From the NCBI GenBank assembly GCA_946807835.1, contig OX327704.1, positions 7,874,001-7,938,000 on the forward strand: 64,000 nucleotides of DNA, given 5' to 3'. The stretch comes from Ailanthus altissimus (taxonomy: Eukaryota; Streptophyta; Magnoliopsida; Sapindales; Simaroubaceae). A program made the translations under genes and the position numbers. Positions 10,254 through 24,400 of this stretch are shown piece by piece. Position 1 is the stretch's first letter. Every line of letters begins with the position of its first letter. A model generated the notes under the pieces. The model saw nothing but the letters and a program-made list of their open reading frames with translations. It searched no databases and had not been told where the DNA came from.

Positions 10254-12410
10254 TGTTGGGATTTGTGCTTACGTGCCATCCCATTATGTATGAATATTTG
10301 TTTAATATTTATATTAGTGTTGTTATTTCAATAAATCGTTAATTATATTTATATATGGTAAGATGCTTGTAACATTTTAGACATTATATGATCTGAAAGA
10401 GTTTAGATCTGGTCTAAATGAGTTTAGATCAATGCTAAGAATTAGCAACGGTGAGAGTTATAAATGCTAAGAGTTGGCACTGATAAGAGTCACTAGGTTA
10501 TAAGAGTCAGCGATATCTAAAGAGTTAGAGCCTTGTCTAAAATAGGACAAAGACCTAAGAATGTATTAGTAATGACATAATTGCAAAGAGTTGCAAATAG
10601 TGCTAGGAAATGTCATTATGCAAATATGTTCTCAAATATTATAGTCCTGATCTATCTTCACTGATGCAGGTCTGTCAGTGAATACCTTAACAAATATATA
10701 GATTGATGTATGTCTATATCTGGATGGTCCAGATGGTTAGTCTTAGCAAACTATGAGTTTAGTGGAAGCTCGTATAGAGATACAGGTATTCAGTAAGGAC
10801 TGAATACTGAACAGACTCACAAAGATCTCCAATAGACATCTCATAAAGCCGTCAATGGAGGATCTTTCGAGTTGAGTAGTATTCGTGGTCTTTTAACCTG
10901 AGTGCCACGGTGGGCTTGTGAGTGATCCATCATACTTTGGTTCCATACATGTCAGAAACCTTTCATGGTCTGACCCCTGGGTGTCGCTGGGTATGGTCTG
11001 ATGCTCATGGAGTCCGGTGTGCATAGATATAGGATCCATCAGCTCATTTGGGTGAGTATTATATCCTAATACTCTATAGATTGTATTTCAGAAAGTCTTA
11101 TGGCCATAAGCAATAATTCTCGGGAAAAGAGTTTAACCCTAGGGATAAATAATATTACAAAAGTTTTTTAGAATATTATTTATTGAAATACAATTCAAGA
11201 GATAAGCTTTCAGTCTGGCATATGGAGATTTGACGGTGTTGATCTATATCTCTGCTCTACTCGGATATAAATGATGAAGAAATTATATGAATATGTTATA
11301 ACCTCAACTTGTATGGTCTAACGCGCCGCTTTGTAATATCCATAACGTGTGTATGGGGTATCGTTCACGGACGTATGTAGGAGTTCTATATGACAATTCG
11401 GGCGTGGACCTAGAGAGTCTCACAATATGAAGTGTACTCGTTGTGCACTGGGGCAGCATAATGGATTGAACAGTTCCATCCTAGAAATTCCAGTAAACTG
11501 AAAATATGTTTCGGGGTTCCTCGGGTTGTGCACTTGTTTAAACGTAAATGTTAAGTATATTATTTAATTAGTTGACAAGAGTTGTTAACTAATTAGATAT
11601 TAACAAGTGGCACAATTTTATTGTATGAATTGTTTTACCATAATTCAACCATTTACCATGTTAGTAAAATCAAATAAGATAAATATTAATTATTCAAATA
11701 GTTTTTGAATAATTAAATAAATAAAATATGATTTTATTTATTTATTATTTTATTCCTAAATGGAAGACATACCTAATTTGAGAAACATAAACTAAATTTA
11801 GTGGAGCACCATTTTGTAATTAATGGTTAATTTTATTAGACCATTAAAATGGCCACCAAAAATGGTTTTGGTAGTTGGCCACTTAATCTAATTTTGGTGG
11901 AGCACTTGTGAAGTTGTTGTAACTACTAAAATAGTTGAGTTTCAATTGTGTTAACATGAGAGTAAATGAAAATTCGTGCAAGGGTTGAAAGAAAAAAAGA
12001 AGAGTTGGTTTTGAGATAGTTTTTCAAAGTACAAAGACTTGTGAGAAAAACCAAAGGAGAAAGAAAATAAATCCTTTATATTTTTCTTTCTAGAATCAAA
12101 ACCTTCTTGCTGGAGATCATACTGCTGCTATTCTAGCTTTACAATCCCACCGGATTGTTGTGAACTAGAATTGGACAAGAGTGCACTTCAAGGTGAGCTC
12201 AAACTTGGAGTAAGGATATTCAGAATTGGAAATCTTCATCGGAGGTATTCAAAGGTATGTTTCTGTATTCTTAAATTATTAAGAATTAAACTACATGTGT
12301 ATATATTGATTACTTGATACATTCGACTGCCAAATTCATGTATATGATGCATAATTTTATTTTTCCAATATATACACAATCACATACATACACCCTAAAA
12401 TACGTCAACA
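10254..12410 (+). mobile_element. D1: solo-LTR-like insertion, 2157 bp, with TSD
   Basis: Interrupts a satellite monomer. It begins TGTTGGGATTTGTGCTTACG and ends TACGTCAACA, so the ends TGTTG...CAACA are inverted repeats as in LTRs. Flanks GTTTA (10249-10253) and GTTTT (12411-12415) look like a 5-bp target duplication with one change. Interior is noncoding. Related copies lie at 25,143 (D3) and 33,713 (D2); all begin with the GTGCTTACGTG(C/T)CATCC box. I interpret it as a solo LTR left by recombination of a larger, probably copia-type, element; no internal domains are present to confirm the superfamily. Confidence 0.72.
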
Positions 12411-15400
12411 GTTTTGTACATCTATAGCTCGAGATATGGTTTGCCAAAGATTCTTCCAATTTCTGATAAGGGAGATCCCGGAGGTCCGATGTCAGAATCA
12501 CGCGTATAATATACCGTTTGACTCGTTTTAAGATTCTAAGTGTAATTACGGCCTCTTTGCACCAAAATATCTAGTTCTCGGGACTTGAAACCCCAAAATA
12601 TGATCTGAGGCTAAGGTATACGAACTTATAGAGGTTCTCAAATTTAGTTTATTTTGGCACAGAAAAATAGTAAAAAAAAATCAAAAACTTTTAAGGAAAA
12701 AGTCGTATGACATTATTGCATTCTAGAAAAAAAGATAAAATTCCCAGAAGTTGGGAAAAATTCCTTGGCCGAATTTGAGCGAGCGATTTGATATCCAAAA
12801 TGATGGATTATGGCCTTGATCCGTAGGCCTTATATAAGACTGACAGACTAAAGGTAGGGTGCTCTGATAGCTTCGAAATGGCACATCATATGCATGATTC
12901 GAACGTCTGTAGCTCGAGATATGGTTTTTTAAAGATTCTCCCAATTCTTTGACGGTGGGGTCCCAGAGGTCCAGTGTCAAAATTACTCGTATAATAAGCC
13001 GTTTGAGTCATTTCTAGATTGTAAGTCCATCTAAGGCCACTTTGCACCAAAATATTCAACTCTCAAGGCCTGAAACCCCAAAAAGAGCGATCGGGGCTAA
13101 GGTAGATGAACTTTTTACGTTCTCAAATTTTGTTTATTTAGGCACAGAAAAATAGTAAAAACTTAAATAATTTTAATGGAAAAAGCCGTATGTCCAATAT
13201 GCATTCTATAAAAAAGATCAAATTTTCCAAAGCAAGAGAAAATGCCTTGGCTAAGCTTGAGCGATCGATTTGAGGGCCGAACAATAGATTTTGTCCTCAG
13301 TTCACATGCCTCAAAATGAAGGCAACATGACAAAGGTAGGGCACACCGATAGCTTCAAAATGGTACATCATGTGTATGATTCAGAGATCTATAGCTCGAG
13401 ATATAGTTTGCCTAAGATTCTCCTGATTCTTTGATAGGGGGCCCCAGAGGTTTGGTGTCAGAATCACATGTATAATATGCCGTTTGACTCATTTCGAGAT
13501 TTTAAGTCAATCTACAGCCGCTTCGCACCAAAATATCAACTATCGGGGCTTAAAATCCCAAAAAAGATTATATGGCACTCAGGTACATGAACTTTTGAGG
13601 TTTTCAAATTTTGCTTATTTTGACACAGAAAAATAGTAAAATAAAAATATTTTAACAAAAAAAGCTGTACATTAATACACATACTATAAACAAAGATAAC
13701 ATTCCTTGAAACAACCTTGGCTGAGCTTACGTGAATGATTTGAGGGACTAAACAACAGATTTTGTCCTCATTCTGCAGGCCTCAAAATGAAGGAAACATG
13801 CAAAAGGTAGGGCGCACCAATAGCTTCAAAATGGTACATTATATACATGATTTAGACATTTTTAGCTCGAGATATGTTTGCCGAAGATTCTCTCGATTCT
13901 CCGACATGGTTCCCTGAGGTCTGGTGTCAAAATCACACATATAATATGTCGTTTGACTCATTTCAAGATTCTAAGTCCACCTATGACCACTTCATAGAAA
14001 AATATCAACTCTCGGGGCCTGAAACTCCAACAAAGGATATCCGGGGCTAAAGTACATAAAATTTTCAAGGTTCTCAAATTATTTATTTTTGCGCAGAAAC
14101 ATGAAAAAATAAAAAAAAAACATTTAACTGAAAAAGCAGTACGTTAATATGCATTATATAAAAAAAATAAAATTCCCCGAAGCAGGGGAAAATGCCTTGG
14201 CCGAGCTTGAGCTAATGATTTGAGGGCCCAAACAATAAATTTTGTCCTCGATCTGCAGACCTCACATTGAGGCCAACAGGCTAAAGCTAGGACGCACCGA
14301 TGGCTTCAAAACGGTACATCATATGCTCAGACATTTGTAACTCAAGATATAGTTTTCTGAAATTTCTCCGACTGAGGGGTCCAAGAGGTCTAGTGTCATA
14401 ATTACGTGTATAATATGCTCTTTGACTCATTTTGAGAATCTAAGGCCATCTATGGCCACTTCACACCAAAAATATGCAACTTTTAGGGCACCCCACAAAA
14501 GGCGATCTGGGGCTAAGGTAAACAAACTTTTTGAGGTTCTCGAATTTTATTTATTTAGCCACAGAAATTTGTAAAAAATAAAAACTTTTAATGCAAAAAG
14601 CCATATGTCAATACACATTCTATAGAAACAGATAAAATTCTCCGAAGCAAGATAAAATTCTATAGCCGAGCTTGAGCGAGCGGTTTAAGGGCCCAACGAT
14701 AGAGTTTGGGCTCAGTATATAGGCCTCACAATGAGGACAATATGCTAAAGGTAGGGAGCATCGATAGCTTTGAAATGGTACATCATATGCATGATTTACG
14801 CGTCTGTAGCTTGAGATATGATTTTCTGAAGATTCTCCTAATTCTTCGCCAGCGGGGTCTCAGAGGTCTGTGTCATAATCACACGTATAATAAGCTGTTT
14901 GACTCATTTCGAGATTCTAAGATCATTTACGGCCACTTTGTACCAAAATATCCAACTCTTGGGGCTCGAAACCCCAGAGGCGGTGATCCAGGGCTAAGGT
15001 ACATGAATGTTTTTATGATCTCAAATTTTATTTATTTTGGGGCAGACAAATAGTAAAAAAATTAAAACTTTTAACAGAAAAAGGCTTACATCAATACGCA
15101 TTCTATAAAAATAAAATAAAATTTCCCGAAGCTGGAGAAAATAAGTTGGCCGATTCAGCCAGCGATTTAAGGGCCCAAGCGATAGATTTTGGCCTCGATC
15201 TATAAATCTTATATTAAGGCCACCAGGTTAAAGATAGGGCACATTGATAGCTTCGAAACGGTACATCATATGCATGATTCGGGCGTTTGTAAGTCAAGAT
15301 ATGGCTACCCGAAGATTCTCTCGATTCTTCAACAAGGGGGTCCTGGAGGTCCAGTGTCAAAATCACGCCTATAATATGCTGTTTGACTCGTTCTAAGATT

Positions 15401-18400
15401 TTAAGTCTAATTACGGCTACTTTGCACCAAAATATCCAATTCTCGAGGCTTGAAACCCCAAAAAACACGATTAGAGGCTAAGGTACATGAACTTTTTGAA
15501 GTTCTCAAATTATGTTTATTTTGACACAAAAAATAGTTAAAAATAAAAAACGTTTAACAAAAATAGTATTACATCACTGCATATTCTATAAAAAAAAAGA
15601 TAAAATTCTTTGAAGTAAGAGAAAATGCCTTCGTGAAGCTTGAGTGAGCGATTTGAGGGCTTAAACAATAAATTTTGGCCTTGATCGACAAGCCTCAAGT
15701 TGAGGTCAATGGACCAAAGGTAGGACACGCCGATAGCTTTGAAACGGTACGTCATATGTATGATTCAAACGTCTATAGCACAAGATATAATTTTCTGAAG
15801 ATTCTCCCAATTCTCCAATATAGGGGTCCTGGAGGTCCGCTGTCAGAATCACGTGTATAATGTTGTTTGACTCATTTCGATATTCTAAGTCCATCTACGG
15901 CCACTTCACACCAAAATATCAATTCGTGGAGCCCAAAATCCCAAAAAAGGCAATTCGAGACTACGGTACACGAACGTTTTTAGGTTCACAAATTTTTTTA
16001 TTTTGGCACAAAAAATAGTAAAAAATAAAAAAACATTCAAAGAAAAATTCAAAGAAAAAAGCTTTATGTCAATAGGCATTCTATATATAAAAAATATATA
16101 ATTCCCAAAGTAGGGGAAAATGCCTTGGCTAAGCTTGATCGAGCAATTTAAGGGCCCAAACAATGAATTTTTTCCCGATCCGTAGGCCTCACTTTGAGGG
16201 CAACTGGTTAAAGGTAGGGTGAATCGATAGCTTCAAAATGGTACATCATATGGAATTTTTCAGATGTTTGTACCTCGAGATATAGTTTTCCAAAGATTCT
16301 CTCGATTCTTCGACAAGGTGGTACTAGAGGTCCAGTATAATAATCATGCGTATAATATATTGTTTAACTCGTTTCAATAATCTAAGTCCATCTATAGATA
16401 CTTCACACCAAAATATCAGCTCTAAGGGCCCGAAACCCCCAAAAAAGGCAATCAGGGCTTAGGTACATGAAATTTTTGAGGTTCTCAAATTTGTTTATTT
16501 TGGCAAAGAAAAATAGTAAAAGGAAAAAACTTTTTATGAAAAAATCCGTACGTCAATAGGCATTCTATAAAAAAAGATAAAATTCCCCGAAGCAATGGAA
16601 AATGCCTTGGCCGAGCTTGAGGAAGTGATTTAAGGGCCCAAACGATGGATTTTGGCCTCAATCCATAGGCCTTACAATGAAGGGTAGGACATATTGATAG
16701 CTTCGAAATGGTACATTATATGCATGATTCAGACGTCTGTAGCTCAAGATATGATTTTTTGAAGATTCTCTCAGTTCTCCAACAGGGGGGTCTCGGAGGT
16801 CCAGTGTCATAATCACACATATAATATACCATTTGACTCTTTTCAAGATTTCTAGTTCAACTACAATCACTTTGCACCAAATTATCAACTCTCAGAGCTC
16901 GAAATCTCAAAAAAAGCGATCTAGGACTAAGGTACACGAACTTTTTGAGATTCTCAAATTTTATTTATTTTAACGGAAAAGGCGTACGTCAATACGTGTA
17001 GGTCAATACGCGTACGTCAATACGCGTACGTCAATACACATTCTATAAAAAATGATAAAATTCTCCAGAGTAGGGAAAAATGCCTTGGCCGTACTTGAGC
17101 GAGCAATTTGAAGGGCCAAATGATGGATTTTAGCCTCGATCCATAGGCCTCACATTGAGGGTAATAGGCCAAATGTAGGGCATATTAATAGCTTCAAAAT
17201 GGTATATAATGCATGATTCAGACATCTGTAACTCGAGATATGATTTTTCGAAGATTCTCTTAATTGTCTGATAAGGGATTCGCTGAGGTCTAGTGTCAGA
17301 ATTATGCGTATAGTATGCCGTTTGACTCATTTTGAGATTATAAGTCCATCTACAACTACGTCGCACGAAAATATTAACTCTTAAGGCTCTAAACCCTAAA
17401 AAAGCGATCCGAGGCTAAAGTACACAAACTTTTTAAGGTTCTCAAATTTTGTTTTTGCACAAAAAAATAGTTAAAAATAAAAAAAAATTAAGGGAAAAAG
17501 CCGTACGTCAATACGAATTCTATAAAACAAGATAAAATTTTTCGAAGTTGGAGAAAATGCTTTGGTTGAGCTTGAAAGAGTAATTTAAGGGTCCAAACGA
17601 CGTATTTCATCCTCGTTCTGTAGGCCTCAAGCTAAGGCCAACGGGCCAAATATAGGGCACGGTGATAACTTTGAAATGGTACATCATATGCTTGATTCTC
17701 CTGATTCTCCGACAAGGGGGGTCTCTGAATTCCAATGTTAGAATCATTCATATAATATGTTGTTTGACTCGTTTTGATAATTTAAATACATATACGGCAA
17801 GTTCGCACTAAAATATCAAATCCCAGGGACCAAAACCCCAAAAAAGCGAAACGGGGGTTGTGGAACATAAACTTTTTGAGGTTCTCAAATTTTAATTATG
17901 TTGTTAAAGAAAAGTAGTAAAACATTAAAAATATTTTAGTGGAAAAAGCCGTACATCAATAAGCATTCTATAAAAAAAATATAAAATTCTCAAAAGCATG
18001 GGAAAATATATTGGCCAAGCTTGAGCTAGCGATTTAAGGGCCAAAATGATTAATTTTGGCGTCGATCCGTAGGCCTTAAGTTGAAGCCAATTTGCCAAAG
18101 GTAGGGCACAATGATAGCTTCAAAATGGTACATCACATGCGTGATTCGGGCTTCTATAGCTCGAAATATGATTAGCCAAAGATTCTCCCGATTCACTAAC
18201 AGGGGGGACTTAAAGGTCCAGTGTCATAATCATGGGTATAATATGCCGTTTGACTCATTTCGAGATTTTAAGTCCATTAACTGCCACTTTGCATGAAAAT
18301 ATCAACTCTTGGGGTTCAAAACCCTAAAAAAAGCTATCCAGGGCATAGTACACAAACTTTTCAAAATTCTCAAATTTTGTTTATTTTGGCACAGAAAAAT

Positions 18401-21400
18401 TATAAAAATCAAAACATTTAACCGTAAAAAGTCGTACGTCAATAGGCATTCTATAAAAAAAGATACAATTTTCTAAAGCAGGGGAAAATACCTTATATGA
18501 GATTGAGCAAGCGATTTTAGGGCCCAAACGATGAATTTTGGCCCCGATCCGTAGGCCTCACATGAGGTTGATAAACCAAAGGTCATGCGCCCTGATAACT
18601 TTGAAATTGTATATCATATTCATGATTCAGACATTGTAGCTCGAGACATAGTTTTCTGAAGATTCTCTCGATTCTCCAAAAAGGGGTCCCAGAAGTCTTG
18701 TATTAGAATCACGCATATAATATACCGTTTGACACATTTCAAGATTCTAAGTCCATCGATGGCCACTTCGTACCAAAAATCCAACTTTTGAGCTCGAAAT
18801 CCCTAAAAAAGGCAATCCGAAGCTAAGGTACACGAACTTTTCGAGGTTCTCAAATTTTGTTTATTTTGTCACAGAAAAATAGAAAACAAAAATTAAAAGC
18901 TTTTAATGGAAAATGCCGTACGTCAATATGTATTCTATAGAAATAAATAAAATTCCCTAAAGTAAGAGAAAATTCGTCTGCCAAGCTTCAGCTAGTGATT
19001 TGAGGGCCCAAACAATGGATTTTGGCCTCGATCTGCAGGCCTCACACTAAGGTCGATAGGCCCAAGGTGGGGTGCTCTGATAGCTTCAAATTCGTATATC
19101 ATATACATGATTGAAACGTTTGCAGCTTGAGATATAGTTTTTTGAAGATTCTCTTGATTCTCCAACAAGGGGTCCCAGAGGTTCGGTGTTAGAATCACCT
19201 ATATAATATGCTGTTTGACACATTTTGAGATTCTACGTCCATCGATGACCACTTCACACCAAAAAAATCCAACTCTTGAGCTCGAAACCCCTAAAAAAGG
19301 TAATCAGGAGCTAAGGTACACGAACTTTTCAAGGTTCTCAAATTTTGTTTATTTTGTCACAAAAAATCGAAAACAAAAATCAAAAGCTTTTAATGGAAAA
19401 TGTCGTATGTCAATATGTATTCTATAAAAAAAATTAAAATTCCCTAAAGTAGGAGAAAATTCGTTGGCCGAGCTTTAGCTAGTGATTTGGGGGCCCAAAC
19501 AATAGATTTTGGCCTCGAACTACAGGCCTCACACTAAGGCCGACAGGCCTAAGATGGGGTGCTTAGATAGCTTCGAATTCGTATATCATATACATGATTG
19601 AAACGTTTGCAACTTGAGATATGGTTTCCCAAAGATTCTGCCGATACTCCAACAGTAGATTCCCGAGGTCCGGTGTCAGAATCACACGTATAATAAGCCG
19701 TTTGACTCATTCTATAATTCTAAGTCTATCTACGGCCACTTCGCACCAAAATATCAAAATCTTAGGGCATGGACTTTTAGATGTTTTCAGATTTTATTTA
19801 TTTTGGTGTAGAAAAATAGTAAAAAATTAAAAACTTTTAACGAAAAAAGTCGTACGTCAATATGCATTCTATAAAAAAAGATAAAATTCTCTGAAAGTGG
19901 AGAAAATGTCTTTGGCCGAGCTTGAACGAGCAATTTGAGAACCTAAACGATGGAGTTTTTCCTTAATCCATAGGCCTCACTTTAAGGGCAACAAGTTAAA
20001 GGTAGGGAACAGCGATAGCTTCGAAATGGTACATCATATGCATAATTCAGACGTCTGTAACTCGAGATATGGTTTCCCAAAGATTCTGCCAATTCTCCGA
20101 TAAAGTGGTACCGGAGGTCCGGGGTCATAATCATGCATATAATATGCTATTTGACTCGTTTCAATAATCTAAGTCAATCTACAGGCACTTTGCACCAAAT
20201 ATATCAGCTCTAAGGGCTCAAAACCCTAAAAAGGCGATCTGAGGCTTAGGTACATAAACTTTTCAGGGTTCTAAAAATGTGTTTATTTTGGCGAAGAAAA
20301 ATAGTAAAAAGTAAAATCTTTTAAAGAAAAAAGCCGTACGTCAATAGGCATTCTATAAAAAAATATAAAATGCCCTGAAGCAAGGGAAATGCCTTGGTTG
20401 AGCTTGAGCAAGTGATTTGAGGGCCCAAATGATGAATTTTGGCATCGATCCACATGAAATGGTACATCACATGCATAATTTGGATGTCTGTAGCTCGAGA
20501 TATAGTTTACCGAATATTCTCGGAGGTTCGGTGTCAGAATTACGCATATAATATGCTATTTAACTCATTTCAAGATTTTAAGTCCATCAACTGAAACTTC
20601 GCACGAAAATATCAACTCTCAAGGCCCAAAACCCACAAAATGCTATTTGGGCTAAAGTACACGAACTTTTCGAGGTTCTTAATTTTTTTTTATTTTAGGT
20701 AAAAAATAAAAACTTTTAATGGAAAAAGTCGTACATCAATACGCATTCCATAAAAAAGATAAAATTCTTTAAAGCAGGCGAAAATGCCTTATCCAAGATT
20801 GCGCGAGCAATTTTAGGGCCCAAACAACCAATTTTGGCCTCAATCTGCAGGCCTCACAAGAGACCGATAGGCCAAAGGTCATGGGCTCTGATAACTTCAA
20901 AACTGTACATCATATGCGTGATTCGGACGTCGTGGCTCAAGATATGGTTTCCTGAAGATTATTCCAATTTTGCAGTAGGGGGTCTCAGAGGTCCAGTGTT
21001 AGAATCACACGTATAATGTGCCGTTTGATTCATTTCATGATTCTAAGTCTAATTATGGCCTATTCACACCAAAATATCCAACTATCGGAGCTTGAAACCC
21101 CAAAAATACGATCCGAGGCTAAGGTACACAAACTTATAAAGGTTTTCAAATTTAGTTTATTCTGGCGCAGAAAAATACTTAAAAATAAGAAACTTTTAAC
21201 AGAAAACACCGTACATCAAGACGCATTCTATAAAGAAAGATGCAATTCCCTGAGGCAGGAGAAAATGTATTGGCCGAGCTTGAGCGAGTGATTTAAGGGC
21301 CCAAATAACTAATTTGGCCTCTATCCATAAAGCTCACATTGAGGCTGATAGGCTAAAGGTAGGCCGTGTTGATAGCTTTGAAACGGTACGTCATATCATG

Positions 21401-24400
21401 ATTCGGATGTTTATAGCTTGAGATATGATTTCCCGAAGGTTCTCCTTATTCTCCAACAGAGGGGTACCGGAGATTTGGTGTCAGAATCACACATATAATA
21501 TGCCGTTTGAGTCCTTTCAAGATTTTCAGTCCATGTACAGCCACTTCGCACCAAAATATATAACTCTCGGGTCTCGAAATCTCAAAAAAATTATCCAGGG
21601 CTAAGGTTCCCTAAGTTTTTGTGGTTCTTAAATTTTTTTTTTAGTACAGAAAAATAGTAGAAAATCAAAAACCTTTGATGAAAAAAGCCATACATAATAC
21701 AACTTCTATAAAAAAAAGATAAAATTCTCTAAAGCAAGTGAAAATGTCTTGGCCAAACTTGAGCGGGCGATTTGAGGGCCCCAATGATGAATTTTGGCTT
21801 TGATCCATAGGCCTCACATGGAGGACATTAAGAGAAAGGAAGAGCGCATTGATATCTTTGAAATGGTATATCATATGCATGATTCGGAGGTCTATAACTC
21901 GAGATAAGGTTCCAGAAGATTCTCCCGATTTCTCCAATAGGGGGTTCTAGAGGTCTGTTCTCAGAATCATCAATAAAATATGTCGTTTAACTCCTTTTGA
22001 GATTCTAAGTCCATCTACGGCTGTTTCGTACGAAAAGAAATCTAACTCTCAAGGCTCAAAACCTTAAAAAAAGAGGATTCATGGCTAAGGTACACGAACA
22101 TTTCGAAGTTCTCAAATTTTATTTATTTTAGCATAGAACAATGGTAACAAATCAAAATATTTTAACAAAAAAAGCCGTACATCAATATGCATTCTATAAA
22201 AAAGATAAATTTCCCCAAGGAGGAGAAAATATCTTGGCCGAGCTTGAGCGAGCGATTTGAGGGCAAAAACGATGGATTTTGGCCTCGATCCACAGGCCTA
22301 AAATTGAGGCCAATAGGACAAAGGAATGACGTGCCAATAGTTTTGAAATTGTACATCATATGTGTGATTTGGATGTCTGTAGCTCGAGATATAGTTTCAA
22401 AATGGTACATTATAACCGTGATTCGAACCTCTATAGCTCAAGATATAGTTTCCTAAAAAATTTCTGATTCTCCAACAGAGGTGTCTCGGAGGTCCAATGT
22501 TAGAATCACGCGTAGAATAAGCCGTTTGACTTGTTTCGAGATTCTAAGCCTAATTATAGCCTCCTTGCGCAACACAATCAACTCTTGGGGCTCGAAACCC
22601 CAAAAAATGCTATCTGGGGTAAACTACACGAATTGTTTTAGGTTCTCAAATTTTATTTATTTTGGCATAGAAAAATCAAACAAAATAAAAAACTTTTAAC
22701 AAAAAAAGTCCTACTTCAACACACATTTTATAAAAAAAAAAGATAAAATTCCCCGAAGCAGGGGAAAATGCTTTGTCCAAGCTTGTGCGAGCTATTTTAG
22801 GGCCCAAACAACGATTTTGGCCTTGATCCGTAGGCCTCACATGAGGCCAATAGGCCAAAGGTCGTAGGCTTCGATAACTTTGAAATTGTACATCATATGG
22901 GTGATTTATATGTCTGTAGCTCGAGATATGATTTCCCAAAGATTTTCTTGATTCTTTAATAGAGGAGTCCCAGAGGGCCATTGTTAGAATCACGTATATA
23001 ATATGCCATTTGACATGCTTCAAGATTCTAAGTCCATCGACAGCCACTTCGCACCAAAATATCAAACTCTCAGGCTTGAAACCGCAAAAGGGCAATCCAA
23101 AGCTAAGGTACATGAACTTTTTGAGGTTTTCGAATTTTGTTTATTTTGTCATAGAAAAATAGTAAAAAATCAAAAGATTTTGATGAAAAATGCCGTACCT
23201 TAATACGCATTCCATAAAAAAGATAAAATTCTCCGAAGAAGGAGAAAATATGTTTACCGAGCTTGAGCTCGTGATTTGAGGGCCTAAACAACCAATTTTG
23301 GCCTCGATCTACTAACCTGACATTGAGGCCAATAGGCCAAAGGTAGGGCACTTCGATAGCTTCAAAATCGTACATCATATGTATGATTCAGACGACTGTA
23401 GCTTGAGATATGATTTCCTGAAGATTCTTCCAATTCTCCGACAGCGAGTTCCAGGAGGTCCCGTATTAGAATCACGCATATAATAAGCTGTTTGAATCGT
23501 TTCGAGATTCTAAGTCCATCTACGGCCACTTTGCACTAAAATCTCCAACTCTCGGAGCCCGAAACCACAAAAACACGATTCGATGCTAAGGTACACAAAC
23601 CTTTTGATGTTCTCCAATTTTGTTTATTTTGGCGCAGAAATATAGTAAAAACCCAAAAACATTTAACTGAAAATGCCAATGTCAATACAAATTCTATAAA
23701 AAAAGATAAAATTTCTCAAAGTACAAGAAAATGCCTTGGCCGAGCTTGAGCGAGTAATTTGAGGGCCCAACGATAGATTTGAACTTAGTCCATAGGCCTC
23801 AAAATGAGTGCAGTATGCCAAATGTAAGGTACACTGATAGCTTTAAAACTGTACATCATATACGTGATTCGGACATCTGTAGCTCGAGATATGATTTGTT
23901 AAAGATTCTCCCTATTCTCCGATAGTTGTGGTCCCAGAGGTCTGGAGTTAGAATCAAGCGTATAATATGCCGTTTGGCTCATTTCAAGAACCTAAGTTCA
24001 CCTACGGCCACTGCGCACCAAATTATCAACTCTTGGGGCCCGAAACCCCAAAAAAAGTAATTCAGGGCGAAGGTACACAAATGTTTAGAGGTTCTCAAAT
24101 TTTATTAATTTTGGCGCAGAAACCTAGTAGGGGATCAAAAACATTTAACAGAAAAAGTAGTACGTCAATACGTATGCTATAAAAAAAAAAAGATAAAATT
24201 CCCCGAAGCAGGGGAATATGCCTTGGCCAAGCTTGAGTGAGCGATTTGAGGATCCTAATGATAGATTTTGGCCTCAATATGTAGACCTCACATTGAGGCC
24301 ACTTGGCCAAAGGTAGGGTGCGTCAGTGGCTTCAAAATGATACAACATATATGTGATTCGGACGTCTGTAGCTCAAGATATAGTTTACCAAAGATTTTCC

